From Platycnemis pennipes (Eukaryota; Arthropoda; Insecta; Odonata; Platycnemididae): a DNA stretch of 64,000 bases. A model generated the notes under the pieces. That model searched no databases. It saw only the letters and a list, made by a program, of their open reading frames with translations, and was not told where the DNA came from. A program made the translations under genes and the position numbers. The DNA lies in the NCBI GenBank assembly GCA_933228895.1, contig OW121849.1:40766354-40830353 (forward strand). Direction: 5' to 3'. Each line of letters starts with the position of its first letter. Within the stretch, counting starts at the first letter, position 1. Shown here piece after piece: positions 46,322-58,780 of the stretch.

Positions 46322-47285
46322 TGGATATCGCAATCCCGAGGGAAAATATAGTGAAACAGGAAACAATATAAACACGCATTGAACAAAGAGTTTCCTGTTC
46401 GTGCGTTTAAAAGGGAATAAAAGGTTTAGGTGCCGGTGATAAGCATTTTATGGAAGAAAATGAAAGGTAGTGGACGAAGATTGAATGATAAATTAAAGAC
46501 TAGCTTTGTTGCACAGCAGAAAGAATGGAGGATAATAATGGGAAAAAATAAGGCCTTTGTGAAGACTTCTAAGGTTAAAGCAATTGAAGAATTCAATAAA
46601 ACACATTAGAAAACGAAAGCATACTAAACGGAATATATAAACACTGAAAAGAGATGAATGCCATGTAGAGATCAATTAAGTTAATGGAGAGAGAATATTT
46701 AGCACATTAGTGTGAAAAGACTATGATGCCAACCCTTTTCTTCTCCAAACAGGTTTTTATGTGGTAGAACTATTCAGCGCTAATAAATTAGCACTGAAAA
46801 TTAATTCTTGGAAAGGCTTCAGTTGGCTCGGTAAGAAAGGGAATAGTTTTGCTGATAGGAGTGCTAAACTCCAAATCCAGCTCCAACTCCAAAAATAGAA
46901 TTAACCCCTGGTTAACTTCATTGTAAGACTGTTTAACTTAGGAGATATAACTGCCACAAGTGTGTATAGTAAGCCCCTCAGCTCCCAATCCCATATGGTT
47001 GGTTTTGATTTTTTTTAGATGTCCTCAAAGCCTCATCATCAAATTCTTATATTTAGGTAAATTTCAACCCAAAACTCCAGTTTCCATGGTGATTCTTAGA
47101 AAGAGGTTCTCCTCCTCATAAGAGTGAGAAGCATGGCAATAATTGAATTGAAAAGGGCAGAACAAGACAGGTTGGAGTAGTGGCATGGCATAATGATGAC
47201 CGGGATAAAATGCCAGAAACAATTAGCGAAAAAAGATGTTCCACATAAATAAATACATAATTCATAAAAATTCTGTGAAAGGAAA
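46322..47285. other. Unassigned DNA
   Basis: No element recognised, apart from purine-rich simple composition. Confidence 0.5.
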
Positions 47286-47289
47286 GGGT

Positions 47290-47560
47290 GAACCTTACGG
47301 GAAACAACCGGAGATTCGATAGATCTGATGAAATAGATCCTATCTGTCTCACAAAGGAAATCAACAATTTAAAAAAAAAATGGAAAGGTAGTGAGGACAG
47401 AAGAAGGCCTGGGAAAAAACACATAATTGAAGCATATGAAAGAGTAGGTTTATATACTTGTATCGGGAAGTTACCTGATGGTAACTTCCAGATTATTGTA
47501 ATTAGAAGAAATTATTGTAGAGCTGCATGAAACCAATCCTAGTATCGCTGACCGATATAC
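47290..47560 (+). pseudogene. RTE-like LINE 3' fragment
   Basis: The frame at 47288-47530 ends with RRPGKKHIIEAYERVGLYTC, then RRNYCRAA and a stop followed by CCAATCCTAG. This echoes the RTE C-terminus (GRPR, then WRAAxNQS then stop). A perfect short hairpin (GGAAGTTACC / GGTAACTTCC, 47466-47489) interrupts it. The 3' ATG-repeat tail is degraded. Confidence 0.55.
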
Positions 47561-50500
47561 ATGAGAAGGGACTGGTCAGTTAACTATCTTTTTCACAAAA
47601 GATTTTAACCGACGGCAGGGGATAGCCTCAGACTGATCTCCAAAAAATCACTCCAATGATGGTCAAAACGGGCGGAGTAGTCGGTGATGGAGGGAGAAGA
47701 GGAAGAAGAGGGAAGTAATGAGAGAAAGAAGGGAGGCGAAGGATAGGAGATGGGGGAGGAGTAATCATGATACGTTCCCTCCCAACCCACCGCAGCCTCA
47801 CTCCAAGGCCGCGCGACTGGAGATGAAGAAGCCAAGGACCTCCTCCACACCAGTTCTCCTCGCCGTACTACTCCCCCTAACACCCTCAGAAACCCACCCC
47901 ACCCCACCTAGCTCTCACGCCCTCCAAAGCTACAAAAACCCCTTCCTCCCCCTCCTCCTCCCCTATTTCCAAGCAACTAGCCCCCTCCTCCTCCATACTC
48001 GTCCACCCCCGAGGGACAGGTGGATTTTTGCATCTCCCCCACTCCTCCTCTTCCTGACCTATAATAGGCGAAGAGTCGTCCGGAATCCTCAGCGGCCGAT
48101 GTATCTCTCCCCATCCCCAGTTCTATTTATAGCTTCCCTCACGCCTCCCCTTGGACGTCACCGATTTGGATTGCAAAGCCGGGGTTTATTTTTGATACCC
48201 TCACGACGGTTGCTCTCGGAGATGATGATGACCGGATGATAAGTCGGATGATAAGTCTGGGAAAGGGGGGTTGGGGCGTTTGGAGCGTTTTTATGGGCGC
48301 GCGGCACGTAAGGGCGGAGGGGAGAAATTATGAAGTCTTCCGAGAGAGGATTTCCTTCGGTTCGAACTCAACGGCTGTCGTCCTTCCGGCGTTGTTTTGA
48401 TTTCGAATATTAATGGGACGATTAACTCCGCATCAAGTGCTGATGGCTATAATTTCCTCAAGCGACTATCGCACAATGAGTACCTATCCACGGATTGACG
48501 AACTCATCCAATCACTCGGGCACACTGCTGAACGAATGATTAGCAGTGTGCGACCGGAGACCCTAATTTGCTCAGTGGCTTTTGTTTGAAAACAATCATT
48601 TCTCAAACTTAGTCCATTATTGAGAATGCCACCCACGTAAAAATTGCATCAACACACGAAGAAAGGTACCGCCTTTGCTGACAATACTATGAAAGTATTC
48701 CAATAAATTAAGTGAGAGATTGATAACTAGCTCTTTTCATTTACCATAAGCATCAAACTGATAGGTGCACAAATTCAATCACAAGCATTTCATGTGAATT
48801 CTCCTCCTTGCCGCATGCTCCTATTCACTTCAAAATACAGTACAAATTACATTCCCACCATACTTACATACAGATAATTTAGAGCTCTATTTGCATCAAT
48901 CACTGAAAGCATCTAATTCAGAGTTTAAAAGACGAATTAGCAGTCCCAATTCACTTAAAAACTAATGCAATTAAGCAAAACGCTCTATTTGTAAAACAGA
49001 ATATTCATTAATCTAAAGGACTGAGTGGATACTTCATTCAATGCACAACGGGAGATAAACTAACAATTTAACTATATCCACTTCAACACAGTTTCACTTA
49101 TAGATACATTTCATGTGTCTCGTAAATGCATTTGCAATATTTTCCTGAGGGTGGCAGCATTATGTCCATCATTTGGACGTAATTAGTGTATGTACGGATT
49201 AATAATTTTTGCATCGCTGCATGGTAAAATGTGTTTTTCTCTTACTCTTACTCTTTATTATTAGAATAATAACTTATTCTCTCTGATTTATTTTGCATTT
49301 CTGGTGATGGTTCACCCTCTGCCACACACCCTAGTGGTGGCTTGCAGGATATTATGTATGTTTATAAGACTGGAAAGGAATGGTAGTAAACAAAAGACGG
49401 TAAAAATTGTTTTTGTACCTATTAATTAGCAGCCCTACTACGATTTCATTGAGGAAAAAAGAAGATAACAAGTCTACATATGCTATTCCGCTCTTCCATG
49501 ACGATAACAGTTTATCCGCTAGATACTAATGACCATTTGCAATTCGTATCCACTTCTGTCTAACTAAAAATGCAGTCATTGAACAGTGCCAGTTCTCTCT
49601 AAGGCACATTTGGCGGCACACTTCATGCTTAAACGACTTTTTTATTATGCATCCTTCACTTTGTCTGACTGTGCCATGTCCGTTTAGCGAACGCTGAGTC
49701 AATTTTGTATTGGCCGTGGCTTTTTATATAGTTCTAAGGTAGGCTTTGATACCGATATCTCAGTTTTTTAGCAAAGATGTCATCTGCCAGATCCTAACCT
49801 ACTTCCGATCCTGCCTTTTTAGGTGATGATCAAGATGTATTTCTATTGGTGTCGCATTATGCGGGAAAAATTTACTTCTACTTTACATTTTTTCACCATT
49901 TATTTTGGTTTCTCATGCGCTACAATACCGGTGGATTTATCATTGTATCGTCAACCTCATATAAAGCAGGTGTCTATGAACCAGCTTCCATTGCTCATAA
50001 TTTCAAATATCTTCGTCTAACTTTGTCATACCTTTCATTCACTTTTCCCTCGATGTCTGTCTTCACCGCCAAAGGAGTAGCACAGTAAACGCTAAAAAGG
50101 ACAGCATTGCTGAATTTGAAGTGAGTTTACATCATCTTGCTAAAATACAACAATCAATCAAGCTTGCCCCATGCTTTCTTTTGAAAAAATCATGCCAATG
50201 TTGGATGGAGGGAGCTAAAGGGGGAGGTAAACGCGAGAGCAAGTGATTCTACCGCAGGACGGAAATTGCGCGAGTGGCCTTGTGTTGGTGAGACGCGTGT
50301 GGCAGTTAAACATTCCAAAGAGACGAGAATATGGTGTGAGAAGAGAATTGGAGAGTAGAGAGAGGATAATGGTGGTATGGAAGGGGAGTATTGAGTTATG
50401 CATTCTTCACAATCTGAGGCAAAACTCGTGTTTCCATCGCTACGAGGCCGGCAATTGAGGCGAGCTCTAACAGAAATTTACTTTCGAGGGCCGGAGGTTA

Positions 50501-53190
50501 ATGTGTCGTAATGAACATGCATCAGTTCGAGTAAGTGTTGGTCCATCTTCCAAAGAAGCTGAGAGTAGCCTACTACCGCCATTTGACGCCACCGAATCCG
50601 CGTAAACTCTTCCGGTATGTTCTATCATCTACTGCTCACGACGGAACATTAGATTTTTATAAATAAAATATCAGTGGAATATGATGAATGTGATGGAAAT
50701 GGGCTTCCTCATTGTTTAATTTACGATACTAATTAATTCAACGTCAAGCTTCATCAAGTTGTTCAAATTTCAGTTCTGTAGAACATTTCATGACCGAAAG
50801 ACGGCCTTGTATTAGTAGATATTATCCTCAGGGACATAATACAGGAATAAGTAGACATTGCAGTCTGGTAAATGTTAAAATAATATTCTCCAGCTTCAAC
50901 TAATTTGTAAGGAAGGGCTTTACCACAAATTGGAGGCTTCCGTCGTGGTTTTAAGATTTCCATTGGAAATCACATGAAGAGATAACAATAAAACTTAAAT
51001 TGAAGCTGAAGTAAATTTTTAGGTGATCTTCTTGCCGATTACGGTATAAATATATTGAAACGTCTGCATATTACACTTCACTTCATCAGGAAGACAATAT
51101 GAGAGAGATGAACTGCTATTGATATCAAATATCACCTTCTTCCAGCGAATAAAAAGAGCTATCTACAACGGCCGGCCACCTCAGATGACTTTAGTGAACA
51201 CGTTTTATTTTTAATCACAAATTTCACCGTAAGCGATGGACCTGATTCATCAATATTTGATAAAAACGCAGGTTTAAGAATTAAATAGCGTAATTATTGT
51301 ATTATGCCTTTAGGCTGAGTGACAAGGATGAAGAACACAAAATTATGATCTCCAACCATCACTCAAGAAAGAGTTTATTTCTTACTAAAATATAGATTTT
51401 ATTTGATTTAACGGTTTAAATAGTTTCATGGCAATGTGATTACACATAATGATCTATAAATCTGCCATACAATCTCACGTTCGAGCATAGCAAAATCGAG
51501 ACTTATAATGTGCTGGGGGGAAGGAACTTGAATCATCAGAGATTAATTCCGGCACAGAATAATCCCGAACACATTGTAAAATCATATGAGTCCTGAGTTA
51601 CATAACTTAATTAATCTTTAACAATTAAAACACATCCCCTAGCGCATAGACTTCCAGTTCATGCAAGTTGTCGGTTAACGTTAAACAGACTTTGTTTGTA
51701 AAAAAAAGGGCCGTGATGATTTGAAAGTATCATATCCTTATTCACTTATTCCTCCATGGACACCCATTCATCCGAAAGGCAGCAAGGCAAAGACTTCGCT
51801 CAAAAGCAATGTTTACCAAAAACAAAAGTATGTATTAAAGTTTGTGTGTGCATAAAGTAAGATGGACCTACGGGTGAAGGGGAATCCAAAGCAATTAGGT
51901 GAGAATAGGTTAAACGAGACTAGGTAAAATAAATAAACAAAACTTACTTAAAAATGTCTCTCCCCTCCCTCCCCCTTTGCCATTGGCTTGCTTTTAAAAT
52001 CCTCTTCAGTCTCCCGCTCGGCGAACGAGAGAAAAAACTCTTGAATTATACAAAGGAATGGAAGAAAACTTCTTTTTCCAGCGTCCTCCAATTACCTGGT
52101 GTCCTCTTTGGCAAATCACTCACGTCTGTGATACATTTAATAGGATTTTATTGAACCATCCGTGTCGGAACATTCATGGTTTCACCTGCCGAAAAAGGGG
52201 AGAGGCTGTACTTGAGAAAACAGCAAGAGCATTTTTGGTACGTAAAAAACCACGAAAATCTCATTTAGCACCATATGTCATTAAAGACCACTTAAGCTTA
52301 TGGGGGAAAAGTGAATTCCAGTTTTTATCACTCTCTTCATTCTGCGACATTAACACACATTTCTAAGATTGGACGAGAAAAACAATTTTTGAACATTCAT
52401 CTTTTGCATGAAATGAAGATCATTCTTCCTCTTACGTTGCGTAACAAGTTACAATGCCATGATTCCATACATTCCAAACACATTTGAAGCTCATATAGCT
52501 GATTAATTAATATATTTTATTATTCGTCATATCTTCGCTCTATTAAACTAGATGTAATTTGTCAAAGCCCTTTAGAACTTACGCAGGGGGAGCCGTAATT
52601 GAATCCCGCATTTCGATTGAGTCTCACTGAATGGGGGCCAAGAAACTCCATGATTTTAGTTTTCGGGTGATAGACACTGAATAAGAATGTATAAATTTCT
52701 GAACTGAAATATAAAAGTTTCACTACAAAAACTAACTCCGATTCTACCGGATTGCGGATGCTCAGCCGACCTCTAGGTATAGAGTTTGGCTGCGAGTTTA
52801 GCAAGTTTACTCGTCGTGGACAAAAAGCGACGGCATTCTGAAATGGCATTTTGGTCCTTGGGTAAGGTAGGCTCAACCAGCCAATGAATTTTACATGTCT
52901 ATCAAGATGCTTTGACTTGATGACGAGATGCCGCCAGCAAAATGTCCCACTACACGCCTTACACGACATATGTGGTAACAATTACTTTTAACGGCTGCAT
53001 AACTACCTTATTCAATGCATGCAATTCAATTTAGGTAACGATAGACCACGGCATCATTACCCCGAGAAGTCACAGCAGTTTTCTTTGTACAAAAACGTGA
53101 TGGAACCCCATGGGATAAAATCCTCCGAAGGTAAAAGGGTCCCCCGATTTGGTATCTAGACGGAAAATATCCGAAATATTACATCAGTGA
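47561..53190. other. Unassigned DNA (about 5.6 kb)
   Basis: 47.6-48.45 kb is GC-rich. It gives a 173-codon plus frame rich in P, L, S and R that opens in several registers, and I do not accept it as a gene. At 49301-49356 a short plus-strand match to the L2-like LINE 3' end is present (CACACACCCTAGTGGTGGCT, then TGCAGGATATTATGT). The rest is AT-rich with frames under 140 codons and no motif. A pair GAAACGTCTGC...CATCAGGAAG near 51059-51095 resembles a shared repeat motif but has no arms. Confidence 0.45.
49301..49356 (+). repeat. L2-like LINE 3'-tail fragment
   Basis: GGTTCACCCTCTGCCACACA then CCCTAGTGGTGGCTTGCAGG and ATATTATGT match the terminal bases of the LINE at 31870-31940 and 53650-53705 in the opposite orientation. 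No ORF part is included. Confidence 0.7.
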
Positions 53191-53194
53191 AATA

Positions 53195-53640
53195 TGATAA
53201 ATATTTTACGGTAGTAACTTGGAACGTCAGATCACATCGGACATACGGGAGATTGAAAAACCTGAGGTGGTAATTCGAAAACTGAATCTTGGCATGTTAG
53301 GATTAAGCAATATGAAGTGGCCGGACTTATGGAGTGAAACCTACAGTATTAATCGCACTGGATCTTTGAAAAACAAAATTGGAGTAAGCATAAAGACCAT
53401 GTAAAGTGCCGGAATGAGTATAATGAACTTCATGCAATATAGCGAAATGACTATAATGGTAAGAATTGAGACCAAGCGTACAGAACGCCCTGCGGTGCAG
53501 GTTTACACGCCTGCGATGGGTTAAAAAGGTGAAGATGTGGAAAGCTTCTTCATATTCGTGTGGAAGAAGACATGATGATATTGCTGATAAAATAGGTAAG
53601 GGGAGGAAAATATTATTATTGAAGGTTGTAGCTCTATTTT
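53195..53640 (+). pseudogene. RTE-like LINE endonuclease (N-terminal) fragment
   Basis: VTWNVRSHRTYGRLKN-type sequence opens at about 53215. The frame at 53219-53404 then reads VVIRKLNLGMLGLSNMKWPD and WSETYSINRTGS, followed by worn pieces with SCNIAK near 53430 and ELRPSVQNALRCRFTRLRW near 53470. This is the apurinic-type endonuclease found at the N-terminus of RTE LINEs. In LGLSEMKW the Glu is catalytic; here it is Asn. Frameshifts and stops abound. It is cut off at 53641 by the L2-like LINE, and no RT domain follows. Confidence 0.75.
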
Positions 53641-54433
53641 CGAATACATCTACATCTACATAATACCCTGCAAGCCACCATAAAGGAGTGTGGCAGGGGG
53701 TGAACTCTCGCCAAAAATGCACTACATATCATGCATAAAAAAGGATTAGTACTTGTATAGGTACTGTTGAAAACTACGCTACTTAAAAAAAAGATAAAAA
53801 TAGCAAAATATACATGCATGTTCGTTGGGTTAGCTATAAGTCCTCATACCAACATGCAGCTACCAATATTATCCATTGCTACACTCGTACTGGATATATT
53901 TACCGTTATTCATATCCCTAATAGTACGAGGAAAAAATGACATTTTGAATCTGTCAGTTCAGCAATCTATTTCTCTAATTTTGTGATTATGGTCCAGTCT
54001 ACCATAGTAAGTTGGGGTCCGCAAAATATTTTTAACATCATCACTGAAAATATGGACTTGGAATTTGTTTAAGAGATTAAGTCTTAACTTCAACCTGCGA
54101 TCTGAAAACTATTCCCCATTTAATTCATTTAATAGACTGGTTACGCTAGTAAGGTTATCGTACCGTCCCTTTACAAATCTTGCCGATCTTCGCTGAACAC
54201 GTTCAAGTTCGTTATTTAGACCGATTGGTTACGCTAGTAAGGTTATCGTACCGTCCCTTTACAAATCTTGCCGATCTTCGCTGAACACGTTCAAGTTCGT
54301 TATTTAGACCGATGTCGTAGCGATCCCATATACTGGCAGCATATTCCAAATGAGGTCTTACAAGGGAAAAGTAGCTTATTTCTCGTACATGATCGTCACA
54401 TTTACCCAGTACTCTTTTGATGAATCCCAGTTA
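53641..54433 (-). pseudogene. L2/jockey-group LINE, 5'-truncated copy
   Basis: Third copy of the family at 31862-32737. The tail (TACATC)n, then ATAATACCCTGCAAGCCACC, begins at 53643. The coding part resembles the C-terminal ORF but has a tandem 88-bp duplication at 54139-54314. It ends abruptly at CCCAGTT (54433), within the codons for KLGFIKR, where unrelated AAGGATAAGG repeats begin. It has inserted next to, or into, the RTE endonuclease fragment. Confidence 0.82.
54139..54314. repeat. 88-bp perfect tandem duplication within the LINE
   Basis: The block starting GGTTACGCTAGTAAGGTTAT at 54139 repeats at 54227 with no mismatch visible until about 54313. The sister LINE at 32.3-32.45 kb has only one copy. 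Identity suggests a recent replication-slippage or repair event, or an assembly artefact. Confidence 0.9.
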
Positions 54434-54479
54434 AGGATAAGGTAAAGGTAAGGTAAAGATGGAAAAGTTAGCAGGAAGA

Positions 54480-54690
54480 ATTTCTATGGGATCAGAGGCC
54501 AGAGGAAAAAGAACAACTACACACAAATTTGGAGATTTCAGGCGCGATTGAGTGGAAACGCAGCATAATAGAAACTTGAAAATTGAGCAACTTCCACAGA
54601 GAAAAACTTTTATTGTGACCGGGTTTCTTTTTTGGAGCATCTTCAGGCCTGAAGTTTCTACTACAACACACCATAAACCGGTGTTAGTAA
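54480..54690 (-). repeat. Half foldback FB4 (Penelope-like end, single arm)
   Basis: The stretch TTTCAGGCGCGATTGAGTGG...CATAATAGAAAC matches the 45 bases beside foldback FB2. It leads into TTATTGTGACCGGGTTTC and GGAGCATCTTCAGG. On the minus strand this is CTGAAGA (54640-54646), TGCTCC, an A-run, then GAAACCCGGTC (GAAAC at 54623-54627). The expected second half of the stem (GGAGC) is missing, so the core is broken. No inverted partner arm is present, making this a monomeric family member. Confidence 0.65.
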
Positions 54691-56870
54691 ATTCATTGGT
54701 AAAATACCAGAAGCGATGAAAATATGAATAAAAATGCTAGGAGATAGTAGTAGTAGATACCAAATTGGCCACATTTTGATTTGCAAATATTCAGAAACCA
54801 TTTATAGGCATAGTAAAGCTACAAGGGGGAGGATTTCGACAGTACCATAACTTAGTGATGACGAAATGCAATCTGAAGTTCAAGAAACTAAAAATACGAT
54901 GAAGAATCAGGTATTTTGAGAAAGTGAAGGAAAATCAATGCCTCTCAAAAGGTTGTTAAAAACATGTTGGTAAATATGCGACAGAGAAATCAGTAAAATA
55001 CAAATGGGAAAAAATTTAAAATAGAATACAGAAAGCAATAAAATAAGTCCTGGAGAGAAGAAAAGTTGTCGAAAAGAAGCCATGGATGGCAATTGGAGTA
55101 TAGGAACTGATTGTGTAGAAAATAAATAATGAAACCACAAAATCTGAAGAAGAGCAAAGTTGCTACAAAAGAACAAGAAATGAAATACGCCAAAAAGTGA
55201 AAAAATCTAGAGAAAATTGAATGAAGGATTTATGTGAAGCTGTACAAAAAAACCTCACAAATGGAAAGATGAAAGTTGCATGCAGAATGGTGAGGAATCA
55301 CATCAAGTTTAAGGCCGCATAATGGACAAAACTGAAGAACTTTGAATTGAACATGAAAATTTGGTGAAGAAATGTGAAAAGTGTTTAAAGCAGTTAAGCT
55401 ACGGAACCAGCTACATAACGATGATAATCGAAAAGGAAAGAGTAGTTAAAATGGATGGTTTTGAAGACTCAGCATTTAGATAGTAACTTGACGCAGAAGT
55501 TAAAGACCAATGACAAAATAAACCCCATTGTGTTGGCAATATTTCTGCAAAACTAAAAAAACCTATGGAGATAAAACTCTAATCCGACTGTATGACACTA
55601 TTTTCGACATCTACTCGACAGAAGAGATATACATGGAATCAAAATAACATCCTCGTCCCCGTTCCTTATAAAAAGAGGACATTTCACAGCGAAAATAATA
55701 TTACAATAAGCCTATAAACAGTGCATCCGATATTTTTTTTAAATCAACTAAGGAAGAGTAGAATTAAAAGCAGAGCAGTTCTGAAGAGGTGCTGATTTGA
55801 ATTCAGGAGTAGCAAGGGTTCATGATAGTTGATTTTGATACAAAGAGGTTTACTGATACTTGAGTGGGAGACTGCGCCAAACTTAATCAATCGTCCATAA
55901 TCCACGTCAACTCTCTTGGAATTATTGATGTGGGATTGTTGACGAAAAATCGGAGTCATATACGTCCTTAAACCCACAAGAAAGAAAACTGAATCCTCAT
56001 TTAATATGTAATACCTGGGTATGGATCGCAAATGAGCACTTAATTTGTCCCCACCTTCAAATGAAAGAAAGGAAGAAAAAATAACATCTATATTCTCAGA
56101 AGGGCAAAAACAAAGGTACAAGGCATTTCACAGTCTACATAAGTTCTGCTTTTAATTCTTGAGCTTCTCTCTGAAGACCAATACTTAAAATACGCATTTA
56201 TTCACGATCATATATATGCATGTACAGTTTTCTTGAAGAGGACACTTGATGGAAAAATATATGATGTATTGACAGAGCGTAGTAGGACAGTAAAACAAAA
56301 AGTGAAACGTCACAAATTTGAATCAAAAATTTTCGGACGTTTAGACTCAGAAGACGCTTGAGTCTACATTTACTGAGAGTCGCCTCAAAGACGCATTAAT
56401 CAGTCTTTAAAAGGCGAAGCTGGTTTTTTATGTGGTTACAATCATAGAGGAGGCAATTTTACTCGAGCATAATTGATAGAGATAGAGCATTCATTTTATA
56501 CCACATCTACCAAAGATAAGAATTCTTGAGTTATAATAAATAACAACAATTTGCGGAAAACCCATTATAGAAAACATACAATTCAGGGTGATTCACTTAA
56601 AACAATTATATCTACTATCATAGAGATAAATACTTCATAGGTATAATATTCGCGTTATGTAGTAAATTAGAAAATCACAAAGCTAGCAAATCACACCGAA
56701 AAAGAATGGATGTTAAAGGGGATATTCCGCAGGCTTTCATGGTTGTGACGTGAACGATATTTCTTTGAAAACAAATTTAAAAAAATTATCTATTGAAATA
56801 CAATTTCATATAAAAAATTAGCATTGTCTCAATTGAAAAAATTCCATGGAAGGTCATAAAAGTTTATTCA
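54691..56870. other. Unassigned purine-rich DNA
   Basis: 54.7-55.6 kb is A/G-rich with many short frames and no motif that I recognise. A decayed LINE body is possible but not demonstrable. The rest is AT-rich. Confidence 0.45.
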
Positions 56871-57800
56871 ATACTACATGAAGGTGCCCGTTAAAATTCA
56901 ACGAGAGGGATAAATATAATAAATATGAATTGTATTAAGAAATTTAAACATTTTTCATGAAGGGAGGAAAACACACTTGTTTATGGTGCTAACTTTGGCT
57001 CCAAGTCAGTATGGGAACCATCATAATCATCATCGGTCTACAATCCTAGGAATAGTTTGATGCAGCTCTCCAATAAATTTCTATCGGCCAACCTCTTCAT
57101 ATTGAGGTAACTCCTCTCCTTAACATCCTTCATGATCTGTTCTATATAACTCATACAAAGCCTGCCGTTTCCATTCTTCCCACTTACTTTTCCCTAGACG
57201 ATGTCTTCATCACGCCATCATGTCTTAAGATAAGGCCGATTAAGTTGTCCCCTCTTCTTTTAACACTAGAACGCCCATAGGGGTCATTTTGACCCAATCG
57301 TGTTTTTAAATTTATTTTTTGATCTCATTTTTTAAGAGAACAGAATTTTTTCTCGTGACTTTTAATAATTTTAATAGGTGTTCACTTTCATAAATTTTTA
57401 TCTTCCTAAAATAATTCATTGACGAGTTAAGTTATATTTTACCTTGAACGCCCAAATGGGGTCATTTTGACCCAAGCGTTCATTTGCGCGTTTTATCTCT
57501 GCTAAAGGTCCTTTTATTTGCATTTTTGTATCATTTTGCTGCATATGTGTTCACTGCTCTGTCGTCTTATCTTTTTCATTCAGCTACTTATCTTCCAAGT
57601 TCGTATCAGTTTCCAAAACAGTATTGTTTCCTTTCCCCATCACGTCCTCACTTTTTGTTTTGCTTACATGTGGAATATTTAGTAATTACTTTGTTGACAT
57701 CATGATACATTGTCAATCTCTGCGGAATGAGGAGAATGCAATTTTGTCTACCACTTTCGCACGGAATTTATCTACTTAGTTGACTCCAAATCTGATTATC

Positions 57801-58532
57801 TCTCTTCGGGTGACGAGTGGAGAATAAAACTCGTTCTCACAATGGAAAAGAAAAACCACTTAGTACATTCCACACAAAGGTTTTACTGGTTTCTACCATG
57901 ATTTCGACAATATATGTCATTATCAAGATTGATACTGTCGAAACCATGGTAAAAACCTATAAAACCTTTGCGTGGAATGTACAAAGTGGTTTTTATTTTC
58001 CAATCGAGTGGTTCCACAAGGTAAACCCTCAAACTTAGAACTCATTCTCACAGTTGCAGTAAGTGAAGTTCGTGTATATGTTGCCCATTGATCGTGGCTT
58101 CTAGGGAAGAATATGCGGTGTGATCGTTATTTTGAAGATAGCTGTAATCAAAAATTTCTCTTCTTTCTGTAATCTCTTCGGGTGACGAGTGGAGAATAAA
58201 ACTCGTTCTCACAATGGAAAAGAAAAACCACTTAGTACATTCCACACAAAGGTTTTACTGGTTTCTACCATGATTTCGACAATATATGTCATTATCAAGA
58301 TTGATACTGTCGAAACCATGGTAAAAACCTATAAAACCTTTGCGTGGAATGTACAAAGTGGTTTTTATTTTCCAATCGAGTGGTTCCACAAGGTAAACCC
58401 TCAAACTTAGAACTCATTCTCACAGTTGCAGTAAGTGAAGTTCGTGTATATGTTGCCCATTGATCGTGGCTTCTAGGGAAGAATATGCGGTGTGATCGTT
58501 ATTTTGAAGATAGCTGTAATCAAAAATTTCTC
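57801..58532. repeat. Tandem pair of 360-bp foldback units (FB5a, FB5b)
   Basis: Units 57801-58160 and 58173-58532 appear identical and are separated by TTCTTTCTGTAA (period 372). Each holds an inverted repeat with arms of about 75 bp (GAAAAGAAAAACCACTTAGT... against the inverse of ...ACTTTGTACATTCCACGC), roughly 90% identical. On the minus strand of the left arm is TTGATAATGACATATATTGT then CGAAATC: a stem GACA/TGTC framed as in the other foldbacks. The frame of 73 codons repeated in both units is incidental. Identity of the units implies a very recent duplication. Confidence 0.9.
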
Positions 58533-58780
58533 AAAGACCATCATAATGTTCTGCTGACATTCTTGCAGAGCTGTATGAGAATCAATAAAATGAGTCAGAT
58601 TGTGGAGAGTGTTCATTTGACAATTCCGACGGCAAGCTGACATTTGAAACTTGTGAAGAATAAACATAATTCTCAGAATGTGACGATAAGTACCCGTTTG
58701 ATGATCTCAGTAGAGATACTAGGAGGGGCGGATCTAAAAGTAAGCTCACTATTTGATATAATATTCATTCACTATTTTCA

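Noticed and set aside
47718..48239. 173-codon plus-strand frame rich in Pro, Leu and Ser
   Set aside because: It lies in pyrimidine-rich GC-rich DNA that is open in several frames and both strands. Composition explains it.
51030..51100. GAAACGTCTGC...CATCAGG as another foldback member
   Set aside because: The two motif halves are in the opposite relative orientation to the other members and there are no inverted arms.
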